Shown here one piece after another: positions 1 through 7,230 of a stretch of DNA of 43,949 nucleotides. The notes beneath the pieces were generated by a model. The model saw only the letters and a program-made list of their open reading frames with translations, ran no database searches and was not told where the DNA came from. This stretch comes from Microcaldota archaeon. Its GTDB lineage: Archaea; Micrarchaeota; Micrarchaeia; Micrarchaeales; Micrarchaeaceae. The DNA is taken from positions 1 to 43,949 of the forward strand of contig JAJYYC010000007.1 in NCBI GenBank assembly GCA_021801385.1. The letters run 5' to 3'. Position 1 is the stretch's first letter, and each line of letters starts with the position of its first letter. The position numbers and the translations under genes were made by a program.

Positions 1-1005
1 ACGGTTAGTCATATTCTGATTCAGAAGGGGTTATACACCAAGGCACTCAGGCACATAATAGAAAGTGTTCCCCTTGATGACAGGACCGCGCCTACAGTCT
101 ATGAACGCCACCGTATGAACGTTACAATTGCAGGGGAAATGATGAAGGAGATCCTTCAGGCTAATTTCAGGTTCAAACAGGTGCTGAACGCTTATGCGAA
201 TGAACTCAAAGAATTCAAGTCAGCATATACTGCGATTGAGAAGCACACAGGCTTAATGAAAGATGAATTAGAGAGGAAAGAGAAGGATTATGTAGCATAC
301 AAGAGAATAAAAGAGCTAATATTATCATTGACTGCAATGATCGAGGATCGCTCTATCAGCATGGATTCCGTAGCAGCTTTGAAAAAGGAGCTTGAGAGGC
401 AGGAAGGCGATGCTATTGGCGCTGCCGAAGAACAAATAGTAGCATCAATAAACAAAAAGGCCAAGATGCTGTCAGAATTATATTCAAAGAGGGCGATTTT
501 GACTGATAAAATAGTAAGAATGACACGACCGTTGGAAAGAGCCGCGAAAAAGCTGGACCATATGTCCACTTCAAAGTTCCAATTATCGCCATTCTTATCC
601 GACCCTTATGGTACGGTAGCAACCGTATCTGATTACAATGAGTTCACCGAACTGTTAAAACAGTTGGAAACGAGCTTAAAAGATGGTAAAATAGATGTAA
701 AGAACGCTAATGAGCTTGCAGAACTTGCACGAGAGCTTCTAGACATAGATCTTTACAGCATGATATCAGAATTTAAGGAGATCAAAAACAGCGAGGCAAG
801 CATAACTGAGGAATCCGAAAAACTGAAAGCGGAGCTTTCAATGATAAAGGAGGCTGGCAGATCAAAGGGTGCGTTGATCTCAGAAATAGAATCGATGGAT
901 AAAAATATATACAACTTTGATTCCGAAATAAACGCCAAGTGCAGAATGATAGAGAAAGAGTTTGAACAGCAGTATAACAAACGCATCTCGATATTAAAAT
1001 TTTAA
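1..1005 (+). CDS. Coiled-coil hypothetical protein, 5' partial
   Basis: The reading frame is open from base 1 to the TAA at 1003, so the gene begins before the window; the ATG at 115 is internal or an alternative start. The 38 codons before it read as ordinary protein. The visible protein (about 334 residues) is rich in Glu, Lys, Leu and Ala with long heptad-like stretches, roughly residues 60-180 and 240-330 of the visible part. It has no membrane segment, zinc motif or catalytic signature. A Pro/Phe-containing break around 'SPFLSDPYG' separates two coiled-coil halves. I do not recognise the family. A structural or scaffold role (SMC-like arm, surface or cytoskeletal coiled coil) would fit but is not shown by the sequence. 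The following gene remnant is on the same strand but decayed, so no operon partner is visible. Confidence 0.75.
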   Translation, partial: TVSHILIQKGLYTKALRHIIESVPLDDRTAPTVYERHRMNVTIAGEMMKEILQANFRFKQVLNAYANELKEFKSAYTAIEKHTGLMKDELERKEKDYVAYKRIKELILSLTAMIEDRSISMDSVAALKKELERQEGDAIGAAEEQIVASINKKAKMLSELYSKRAILTDKIVRMTRPLERAAKKLDHMSTSKFQLSPFLSDPYGTVATVSDYNEFTELLKQLETSLKDGKIDVKNANELAELARELLDIDLYSMISEFKEIKNSEASITEESEKLKAELSMIKEAGRSKGALISEIESMDKNIYNFDSEINAKCRMIEKEFEQQYNKRISILKF

Positions 1006-1158
1006 TTAAAGATAAGTTTTCAGGCAGGTTCAACTATTAATATTCAGAGGTTGAAAATATATTATTTTTGTGTCAGAAATCTTTATCGTTTTTATTCTAT
1101 TGATGCCGTCTTTATCTTTCTAGAACCGTTTGTAGCAATTTTCTAGTTTATTCTGTAA

Positions 1159-1410
1159 TCAGCTGGCGAAGTTCTAGGTGTTGCCGACAAAATCTATAAG
1201 AAAGAGGAGCTTGACCGCATGATGGCGAAGGGTTTCCTGCCACATGATAAGGATACTTATAAGTGGTATACCGAGCTACGTGAATTCGAACTGCCACCGC
1301 ACAGCAGATTTGGCATATGAATAGAGAGGCTACTCAGGTAAATGCTAAGTCTGGATCATGTAAATCGCTATCCCATCCCAAGGCTCTATAACCATTTTGT
1401 ATATCCTTGA
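1159..1410 (+). pseudogene. asnS: Asparaginyl-tRNA synthetase C-terminal remnant
   Basis: One frame from 1159 to 1410 reads as the C-terminal end of a class IIb aminoacyl-tRNA synthetase: GEVLGVADKIYKKEEL, then YKWYTELREFELPPHSRFGI, then IERLLR, then MLSLDHVNRYPIPRLYNHF and a final P. This follows the order of AsnRS (WYLDLRR, PPHSGFG motif 3 with ER, then LDHV..IPFPR.Y). Two in-frame stops break it: TGA at 1318, where the family has the Gly of the motif 3 G-x-E-R (a GGA to TGA change would do it), and TAA at 1339. A stop at 1156 closes the upstream side and no catalytic core is present. It is therefore a dead fragment next to the intact AspRS. AspRS is the closest paralogue, but the IPRLYNHF ending favours AsnRS. 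Confidence 0.82.
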
Positions 1411-1422
1411 GTCTGGTTGAAC

Positions 1423-2778
1423 TCACGGAAAGAGGCGCTTTGGATCGCGCGGAGCAAAAGTCGCTTCCCTGACATTTTGCATGTTCAGCATCTGCTTCAC
1501 AACCCTAGTCGGGCTAAGGCCAAGTCCTCCATGCGGCGGCGCGCCATACCTGAAGAGCTCTATATAATAGGTTAGATGCTCCTTTTTCAGGCCCTTCTTC
1601 TCTATGTTGCTTGCAAGCCTATCCTGGTTATGCTCCCTCTGCGCCCCGGTTGTTATCTCAACACCGCGGTATAGCAAGTCAAAGCTCTTTGTGGTCTCTG
1701 TCCCGTTTTTCATCGGTTCGCCGAACATGTGGTAAAACGGTCGCGTCGTCAATGGATAATCGTACACAAACACGAAATCATTCTCGTATGTCTCCTTTAT
1801 GTACTTGGCAACCTCCCTCTCCCCATCTGGAGTCAAGTCTCCGTCCCCAGAAACATTGCCTTTTGAGACTAGCTCATACGCCTCCTCCATCTTTATCTTT
1901 GGTATCTTGCCAGGTGCCTCAACTCTTGTGTTCCGGTATTCCTTGGGTTTGTTAGCGCATTCGGCATCTACTTTCTTGAATATATAGTTAAGCATCCGCT
2001 CCTCCTCATCCATAACATCATGATGGGACCTTATATACGCGATTTCCATGTCAAATGAGGTATACTCTGTATCATGTCTTGTGGTGAAGGACGGATTGGC
2101 CCTGAACACAGGCCCCACCTCGAAGACCTTCTCAAAACCAGAACATATCGCCATCTGCTTGTAGAACTGGGGGGACTGCGCAAGGTATGCCTCACGGTTG
2201 AAATATGGTAATATGAATATCTCAGACCCTCCCTCGGTCGGATAGCCAACAAGCTTCGGCGTGAATATCTCAGTGTAATCATTTTTGTAGAAATATTCGG
2301 ATCCAGACATCACGAAAAGCGAGAGCAGCTCCAAAGGCAGCCTGTGGTCTGGATCTCTCAGGTCCAGCCATCTGTAGTCCAGACGCTTCTCCAAGCCGGT
2401 ATTCTGCCCGTCAAGCCCTATAGGTATCTGGTCTGAAGCCTTTTCTGTAAGCAAATAGAACTTCTTTACCTCTATCTCCATTCCCTCCTTTGCCTTGCCC
2501 TTTACAAGCTTCCCTACGGCCATCATGAAACTATACCTGGTAAGCTTGGAGATGTCCTTCATGTTCTCGCTTATGGAGTCCTTCAGTGTCAGCTGGATCT
2601 TCCCATACTGGTCATATAAATCCATGAAGCAGAGGCCCTTCCCGACCTCTCTGATGTTGTCTATGTAACCTGCAACTATGGCCTCATTCTCGAAATCCTG
2701 TTCCAACAGCTTGTTTGTTGTTTTTCTGAGCTTAAGCAGTTCGAATGCATTCTCCCCTTGCATTTTATCATTTGGCAT
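1423..2778 (-). CDS. aspS: Aspartyl-tRNA synthetase (archaeal type)
   Basis: 451 residues, close to archaeal AspRS length (about 430-440). It charges tRNA with aspartate in the cytoplasm. Residues about 30-110 form the OB-fold anticodon-binding domain (AIVAGYIDNIREVGKG). The class II core follows, with YPTEGGSEIF and QSPQFYKQ, motif 2 FRANPSFTTRHDTEYTSFD, and the specificity loop GAQREHNQDRL. The C-terminus PRDPKRLFP is the AspRS signature. Motif 3 reads GLGLSPTR: the invariant Arg is kept, but the usual Gly-x-(Glu/Asp) before it is replaced. The start is the ATG at 2778; a second Met six codons in is possible. With an AsnRS remnant next door, this enzyme may be non-discriminating (Asp-tRNA-Asn plus amidotransferase), but that cannot be decided here. 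Confidence 0.95.
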   Translation of the reverse strand: MPNDKMQGENAFELLKLRKTTNKLLEQDFENEAIVAGYIDNIREVGKGLCFMDLYDQYGKIQLTLKDSISENMKDISKLTRYSFMMAVGKLVKGKAKEGMEIEVKKFYLLTEKASDQIPIGLDGQNTGLEKRLDYRWLDLRDPDHRLPLELLSLFVMSGSEYFYKNDYTEIFTPKLVGYPTEGGSEIFILPYFNREAYLAQSPQFYKQMAICSGFEKVFEVGPVFRANPSFTTRHDTEYTSFDMEIAYIRSHHDVMDEEERMLNYIFKKVDAECANKPKEYRNTRVEAPGKIPKIKMEEAYELVSKGNVSGDGDLTPDGEREVAKYIKETYENDFVFVYDYPLTTRPFYHMFGEPMKNGTETTKSFDLLYRGVEITTGAQREHNQDRLASNIEKKGLKKEHLTYYIELFRYGAPPHGGLGLSPTRVVKQMLNMQNVREATFAPRDPKRLFP

Positions 2779-3089
2779 GTAATAACCTAAACCTGATATT
2801 ATATTAGTTAGCTAAGCCTAAAGAATTTTACTGCATTGCGAGAAAGATGGATATATTTTGTAAGAATATAGAACTTTCAGAATATATGAATTTAGAAGAC
2901 ACAATTAAAAAGTATTTTGAAAATCACAGAACAAAATGAAAGAAGTAGCAAAAAGGCCAATAGTTTATATATCCCCAGAAAAACTCTGTGGAAAAACTTT
3001 ATGGTCTGTATGCAATTAGATGCTTCATAGTTATCTGTTCTCTCCACGCTAAAACTATGTTAGAAAAGAGGGACATTACACAGAATATG
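2779..3089. other. AT-rich gap with two very short overlapping ORFs
   Basis: This stretch between aspS and the left repeat of the tRNA-Pro element has no recognisable gene. On the plus strand ATG 2847 to TGA 2939 encodes 30 residues (begins MDIFCKNIEL). Its stop overlaps an ATG (ATGA at 2936) that opens a 27-residue frame ending at 3019 (begins MKEVAKRPIV). The ATGA overlap is typical of translational coupling, and both frames have protein-like composition, but neither matches a family I know. They may be microproteins, decay products of a larger gene, or chance. The aspS promoter must also lie here, just above 2778. Confidence 0.3.
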
Positions 3090-3113
3090 TATAACCCCCA
3101 AACAAGAATGGGG
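3090..3113 (+). repeat. Left direct repeat (att-like)
   Basis: It starts TATAACCCCCAAAC and ends AATGGGG. It matches 5952-5975 at 23 of 24 positions; the only difference is C at 3103 against A at 5965. The segment is itself dyad-symmetric with the next bases (ATAACCCCC at 3091-3099 against GGGGGTTAT at 3111-3119), so it can also form a hairpin. Confidence 0.75.
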
Positions 3114-3151
3114 GGTTATATATAAGAAGGACTTTTTGCACCCCCCTAACC
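3111..3151 (+). repeat. Left inverted repeat of the island
   Basis: It runs GGGGGTTATATATA, AAGAAGGA, TTTTTGCACCCCCCTAACC and is the imperfect reverse complement of 5922-5961, differing by a few single-base changes and one- or two-base gaps. The most conserved inner part is TTTTGCACCCCCCTAACC at 3134-3151 against the complement of 5922-5938. It sits 36 bp upstream of the first cargo gene, so it may also contain that gene's control region. Confidence 0.75.
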
Positions 3152-3187
3152 TATAATTATTAATCTTAAAAGTGGAAATTATAACGT

Positions 3188-4534
3188 ATGGACATGAAGG
3201 AAGAAGATAAGATTGACCTTTTTGAAATACCTATCGAAGTTTGGCTAATGATGCAAGAGGTAGCAGAAGGGCTGGATATTGGAGAAGGCGGTGTCTATGA
3301 TAAAAGAATCGGTGCTATAAACCTGTGGGCGTCACCCGAAGATAAGCCTATTGATTATAATTACCCAATAGTCAGCAAAGTTAAATATCCAAGAGAGTTC
3401 ATTGCAGCAATATATACGGAACCAGATTTAGTAGTACCGTTTATAGAAAAACCTTCAGATTTTAAAAAGATAAAAACCGTTAAATTATATGCTGATTTTG
3501 TTGCATCTGAAGGAAAAAGAAAGAGATCAGAGGAGAAAAAACCCTTGATATCAGAAAACGAACATGATTGGGTCAAGCAGAAAATTTCAACCCTAAGAAA
3601 ACTGGCTGAAATGCTTATTAAAGTTGAAAATTCTCATAAAAGTGAATTAGACAAGTTAACAGAAGAGCAAATTAAGAATTTTAATGATGAAGATACTGCT
3701 TTATTGGATATCATTAAAAAATTAGCGAATGCTACAATAGATGAAATTCTAAGGCTCGGCAAATTATCTGCAAAGGCAACTTATGCTGACCCACAAAGTA
3801 AACTCTACCAATATAATGCCCCAATTCTTGCTAAGTATTGTCATCTAATAGGTGGAGTTTGGTACCTTTTGGAAAAGAACAATTATTATGCATCCTTAAT
3901 TATCGAAAGGTCAATGTATGAGATTAGAATGTATCTACGCTATTTTTACTTACATCCGGATGAGATTTCAGATTACGAAAATCGTAAGGAATATGTCAAA
4001 AAGTTTGGTTCTAAAGCATATAATGAAAAATTCAGCAAACCTGCTATTCTAAAGAAGTTACTTGTAAATCCAAAAGATTTTGATAAAGAATATGCCTATT
4101 ATCAATTCCTTTGCAATGTAGATCATCCTTCTACAAAGTTTGCAATATTGCTAAGCAGTTCCAAACGAATTGAAGATGATAAAAACAATAAAATTCATGC
4201 TCTGCTTGAATTTAATCCTACATTTGAAAAGACAAAATATATGATGGGTTTACTTTCTTTAATTCACTATAACAACAGCATCATAGAAACCGAATATGAA
4301 ATAATGAAGGAAAACCCTGAATTGAATCCAAATAAAAAATTACTTGAAGCAAGTGTTGAGGTCTCAAAAGTATTAGGTTATAATACAGTATGGGCGCAGG
4401 AGGGAATTAGAGAATATTATTCAAGACTAAAAGGCCGAAAGCTTGAAGATATAAATAAACCTTTTGCGCAGTTAGGAGAGTATAAGCAGGAAATACAGGA
4501 TTTTTTAGATAATATGTTGGTAGGCGTACTTTGA
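3188..4534 (+). CDS. DUF5677-like hypothetical protein of the island
   Basis: 448 residues from ATG 3188, about 36 bp inside the left inverted repeat, with an AT-rich promoter (TATAATTATTAAT near 3152). The N-terminal part (1-120) is unfamiliar. Residues about 120-200 are charged and helical. The middle, about 215-330, has an all-helical section with YYASLIIERSMYEIRMYLR and a later CNVDHPST, reminiscent of DUF5677-type helical proteins, which are often found among defence and mobile genes. That assignment is weak. There is no signal peptide or membrane segment. The frame ends at CTT TGA TGA, and a frame shifted by +1 stays open for 62 more protein-like codons to TAG 4719, so the full-length product may be about 510 residues. 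Function unknown; it is the largest cargo gene of the island. Confidence 0.7.
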   Translation: MDMKEEDKIDLFEIPIEVWLMMQEVAEGLDIGEGGVYDKRIGAINLWASPEDKPIDYNYPIVSKVKYPREFIAAIYTEPDLVVPFIEKPSDFKKIKTVKLYADFVASEGKRKRSEEKKPLISENEHDWVKQKISTLRKLAEMLIKVENSHKSELDKLTEEQIKNFNDEDTALLDIIKKLANATIDEILRLGKLSAKATYADPQSKLYQYNAPILAKYCHLIGGVWYLLEKNNYYASLIIERSMYEIRMYLRYFYLHPDEISDYENRKEYVKKFGSKAYNEKFSKPAILKKLLVNPKDFDKEYAYYQFLCNVDHPSTKFAILLSSSKRIEDDKNNKIHALLEFNPTFEKTKYMMGLLSLIHYNNSIIETEYEIMKENPELNPNKKLLEASVEVSKVLGYNTVWAQEGIREYYSRLKGRKLEDINKPFAQLGEYKQEIQDFLDNMLVGVL

Positions 4535-4721
4535 TGAGGCCGACTTTACCATAACCTATTCATGGTACAGGTTATTTTCCAGATTTGATTCTAACAATCT
4601 TTTTATGATAAAGGACACCAAAATCGCTGAACTTTTGAAACCAATGGTATTAGGTATGAGGAAAAAATTAGCTGAGTTAGAGTACTTTAAGAAAACAGTT
4701 AATATGATGGGATGCAAATAG
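4533..4721 (+). other. Open +1-frame extension after CTT TGA
   Basis: Directly after the stop of the 448-residue ORF, a +1 shift at CTT TGA (4529-4534) enters a frame reading DEADFTITYSWYRLFSRFD and on to ELEYFKKTVNMMGCK before TAG at 4719. No start codon exists in this frame before ATG 4605, while the 24 codons ahead of that ATG also look coding, so a separate gene does not explain all of it. Either the island gene uses a programmed +1 frameshift (CTT TGA is the core of the bacterial prfB frameshift site) or it carries a real or sequencing frameshift. Confidence 0.55.
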
Positions 4722-4762
4722 TATTAAAGAGAAAACGAAACATACATTAACAGGGTATAAAC

Positions 4763-5587
4763 TTGAAGACAGAAGAATTAGTAGTAAAACCGCTTAATTT
4801 TACTCTAAGCAAAAGAGTAACATTCCCTATAGCAAATGAAGATCTTACACCCATAGCTAAGACTCTAAGAAAATTAAAAGATATGACATATTACTTGGGA
4901 ATATGTGGCGGCGGAACCCAGAATCTATACTTGTTGCAAGTACTTAGTAAATCAAACAAATTTAAATGGAGAAGACTGATAGATAATGACAGGGAGCAGT
5001 TGCTAAACTTTATGGATCTAAAAGAGGCTTTAGTGTATTCGAAAGATGACCTGCATTACCTATCAAAACTTGCCAAACGTCAACACAGAGTTGAAGGAAT
5101 TTATGATAGGTACTTTTATTTCCTTTTCAAAAACAGATCCAATGGCTTTGAAGAAACAAATCTAAAAAGGCCAAAACTGAAGAATATGGAAATCGAATTA
5201 GTATATAGCGAATTCTTTAAGTACATTAATACAGAGAAACTACCAAGAGGAAAATATTTCATTTATCTTTCTAATATATTTAGTTATACAAAAATGTCCC
5301 GAAGACTTTGGTGGATCAGAAGATGGTATATACTTAAAGAGTTATACCACGGTAATTTTAAAACGCCAAGGCTAAAAGCGGAATTAAATCATACAACCAA
5401 AGAACTTCAAAATACCATAGGCAAAAATAAAAATATACTTGACGGTTCGGTGATTTTGGTGTGGATGGGTGGTGTATTGCTTAGGACAAAACATAAGAGT
5501 ATTGTATTATTTAAAAAATCAAATCATAAAGTAGAAATACTTGTTGAGGTACCCCTGATTCACAACGATATTGATCGTCTTGGCTGA
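4763..5587 (+). CDS. Rossmann/methyltransferase-like protein of the island
   Basis: 274 residues from a TTG at 4763. Residues about 45-90 read YYLGICGGGTQNLYLLQVL, a stretch of charged residues, then LIDNDREQLLNF. This is the layout of a nucleotide- or SAM-binding Rossmann fold: a glycine-rich loop, then an acidic residue at the end of strand 2 followed by D-x-x-Q-L. It recalls DUF3419/BtaA-like proteins (GGG..., D.NP.QL, later ...SNIF), and 'YFIYLSNIFSY' near residue 170 fits that comparison. No certain family match can be made by eye. The C-terminal third contains basic, Trp-rich helices. It lies between the DUF5677-like gene and the peptidase gene, five bases before the latter, so the two downstream genes are probably co-transcribed. 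Confidence 0.6.
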   Translation: MKTEELVVKPLNFTLSKRVTFPIANEDLTPIAKTLRKLKDMTYYLGICGGGTQNLYLLQVLSKSNKFKWRRLIDNDREQLLNFMDLKEALVYSKDDLHYLSKLAKRQHRVEGIYDRYFYFLFKNRSNGFEETNLKRPKLKNMEIELVYSEFFKYINTEKLPRGKYFIYLSNIFSYTKMSRRLWWIRRWYILKELYHGNFKTPRLKAELNHTTKELQNTIGKNKNILDGSVILVWMGGVLLRTKHKSIVLFKKSNHKVEILVEVPLIHNDIDRLG

Positions 5588-5592
5588 AAAAC

Positions 5593-5910
5593 ATGAATAT
5601 CAATGAAAGAACCAAAGTACAATATTCAAGAGTTTACGGTGATAGCATGTTTCCAACATTAAGGTATGGAGACCTTGTGAGGATTATTCCAATTTTACCT
5701 CGTACATATAAGGATGTCAAAGTTGGGGAAATAGTCTCTTATTGGTCAAAAGGTTTCAATAGAAATGGCCAACCTCGCTTTTGGCATAAAGCAAATGTAG
5801 TTCATCGAATAGTAGGAAAAACTTTGACTTTTGCATTAATTAAGGGAGATAACCGAGATTACATTGAAAAAGTGCCATACGATAAAATAAATGGGAGAAT
5901 CTTATTATGA
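5593..5910 (+). CDS. Soluble Sec11-like (S26) serine peptidase homologue
   Basis: 105 residues. It carries the signal peptidase signatures: GDSMFPTLRYGD (catalytic Ser19 in the G-x-S-M-x-P-T-L box), a later VVHRIVG (the His that replaces Lys in archaeal and ER-type Sec11), and KGDNRDYIEKVPYDKINGRI (the box D/E aspartate region). Archaeal Sec11 normally has one or two membrane helices; none is present here, and the protein starts only about 15 residues before the Ser box. It may cleave a cytosolic substrate, be a minimal S24/S26 hybrid regulator, or process a peptide made by the element. It is the last gene before the right inverted repeat and follows the previous gene by five bases. S24/LexA-like is the main alternative, disfavoured by the His. 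Confidence 0.78.
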   Translation: MNINERTKVQYSRVYGDSMFPTLRYGDLVRIIPILPRTYKDVKVGEIVSYWSKGFNRNGQPRFWHKANVVHRIVGKTLTFALIKGDNRDYIEKVPYDKINGRILL

Positions 5911-5921
5911 ATCCGTATTAG

Positions 5922-5961
5922 GGTTAGGGGGTGCAAAATCCCTTCGCTATATATAACCCCC
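5922..5961 (-). repeat. Right inverted repeat of the island
   Basis: The reverse complement reads GGGGGTTATATATA, GCGAAGGGA, TTTTGCACCCCCTAACC and pairs with 3111-3151. It begins 11 bp after the stop codon of the peptidase gene and ends about 10 bp from the 3' end of tRNA-Pro. Confidence 0.75.
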
Positions 5962-5975
5962 AAAAAAGAATGGGG
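5952..5975 (+). repeat. Right direct repeat overlapping the tRNA-Pro 3' end
   Basis: Second copy of the 24-bp repeat (TATAACCCCCAAAA ... AATGGGG). The last five bases, 5971-5975, are the discriminator and first acceptor-stem bases of tRNA-Pro read on the opposite strand. This is the arrangement expected if the tRNA gene supplied the attachment site. Confidence 0.75.
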
Positions 5976-6043
5976 AGTCCGAGATTTGAACTCGGATCTC
6001 CAGCGCCCAAGGCTGGAAGTCTGCCAGGTTAGCGTAACTCCCC
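5971..6043 (-). tRNA. tRNA-Pro(UGG)
   Basis: 73 nt. The acceptor stem GGGGAGT pairs with ACTCCCC; discriminator A. Anticodon stem CCAGC/GCTGG with loop CTTGGGC gives anticodon TGG (Pro, CCN codons). T arm CCGAG-TTCAAAT-CTCGG is perfect. The variable loop is four bases (AGAT). CCA is not encoded. The D arm is poor: with the standard register only one Watson-Crick pair and a G-U form, though the loop keeps the GG pair (AACCTGG). The 3' end forms part of the right direct repeat of the neighbouring island. It is transcribed toward the island and divergent from the RFC gene. Confidence 0.88.
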
Positions 6044-6120
6044 ATGGCAGTATAGGTATAAATCGGCAAAGTTAATAAAGCATTCATCGAAATAATAAAA
6101 TCATTAATCTTGTGATTATT

Positions 6121-7083
6121 ATGATAGATTTACCGTGGACCGAAAAATACAGGCCAAAATCGCTCTCAGATGTGATCGGCCAGAGGCTCATCGTCGACAG
6201 GCTTAAGTCGTTTGTGGAGCGCGGCAACTTCCCGAATATGATATTTGCGGGCTTGCCAGGCGTCGGCAAGACCGCATGCGCGATAGCTATGGCACGTGAT
6301 CTCTATGGAGAGGGGCTTGAGGGCGCTTTCCATGAGCTCAACGCAAGCGACCAACGCGGCATAGATGTTATACGCGGCAACGTCAAGGAGTTTGCCAAAA
6401 CCAGATCGATAACAAGAGTCCCAATCAAGATCATCTTCCTTGATGAAGCAGACTCGCTCACTGCTGATGCCCAACATGCACTCAGGCGAACTATGGAAAC
6501 CTATTCCTCTGAGACCCGTTTCATACTCAGCGCCAACTACCCTAGCAAGATAATAGAGCCGATCCAGAGCAGGTGCGTTGTATTTAGGTTCAAGCCGCTC
6601 AGCGAGGATGAGATGAAAGATTACATATCTAGAATTGGCAAGGGTGAGAAACTTGAAATAGATCCGAAGGCGGTCGAGGCTCTCATCTATGTAAGCGAAG
6701 GAGACCTTAGAAAACTAACTAACGTGCTCCAGAGCGCGGCGATGAAAAGCGCAACTATAAGCGAATCAAGCATATACGATGTCGCATCGAGGGCGCGCCC
6801 AAAGGAGGTGATCATGATGCTCAACAACGCGGTATTGGGCAACTTCGACAGCGCAAGGACCGAACTGGACAACCTCATGCTTAAGCACGGGATGAGCGGC
6901 GAAGACATACTGATGCAGTGCTACAAAGAGGTCCAGAACCTTGACGTTGACGAGCGTGCGAAGCTCGGCGTCGTGAGGGAACTCGGCGAATGCAACTACA
7001 AGATAGTTGGCGGGGCGAACGAGCGCATACAGATGGAATCGATGCTCGCCAACCTTGCCCTCCTCAACCTGAAGAAAAAGTAA
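6121..7083 (+). CDS. rfcS: Replication factor C small subunit
   Basis: 320 residues from ATG 6121. This start puts the AT-rich box AAATAATAAAA (about 6090-6100) near -27, giving a leaderless message; a GTG at 6112 would add three residues. It is a AAA+ clamp-loader subunit that, with RFC large, opens PCNA at primer ends. The N-terminus LPWTEKYRPKSLSDVIGQ is the RFC box II/III signature. Walker A is GLPGVGKT (about 44-51), Walker B IIFLDEAD, sensor 1 LSANYPSKI, and the arginine-finger motif QSRC. The C-terminal collar domain is complete, and length and motifs are normal. It stands alone between tRNA-Pro and a nucleoside phosphorylase gene; the large subunit is not in the window. Confidence 0.97.
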   Translation: MIDLPWTEKYRPKSLSDVIGQRLIVDRLKSFVERGNFPNMIFAGLPGVGKTACAIAMARDLYGEGLEGAFHELNASDQRGIDVIRGNVKEFAKTRSITRVPIKIIFLDEADSLTADAQHALRRTMETYSSETRFILSANYPSKIIEPIQSRCVVFRFKPLSEDEMKDYISRIGKGEKLEIDPKAVEALIYVSEGDLRKLTNVLQSAAMKSATISESSIYDVASRARPKEVIMMLNNAVLGNFDSARTELDNLMLKHGMSGEDILMQCYKEVQNLDVDERAKLGVVRELGECNYKIVGGANERIQMESMLANLALLNLKKK

Positions 7084-7230
7084 CTGTACTTAAATTTTCT
7101 TAATTTGATGCGTTTCTACGGTGCGGCGCGTTCGCCGCTTTGGACGCAAACCCAGACCTGATTGGCCCTTTTTTGGATGGAACTTAGTATTGGACACAAC
7201 TTATTTAACATCTATTAAATTAATGATAAT

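Larger units (their letters stand above)
3090..5975. mobile_element. Putative integrative element at tRNA-Pro
   Basis: An AT-rich block of about 2.9 kb lies between two 24-bp direct repeats (3090-3113 and 5952-5975, 23 of 24 identical). The right copy includes the last five bases of the tRNA-Pro gene. Just inside are about 40-bp inverted repeats (3111-3151 and 5922-5961). Three co-directional genes fill it: a DUF5677-like protein, a Rossmann-type protein and a soluble Sec11-like peptidase. A tRNA 3' end reused as a direct repeat is the classic mark of tRNA-targeted integration, and terminal inverted repeats are typical of transposons or regulated ends. No integrase or transposase is recognisable, so it could be mobilised in trans, be a decayed element, or use an unrecognised recombinase. 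Codon usage is much more AT-rich than in the flanking genes. Confidence 0.6.
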
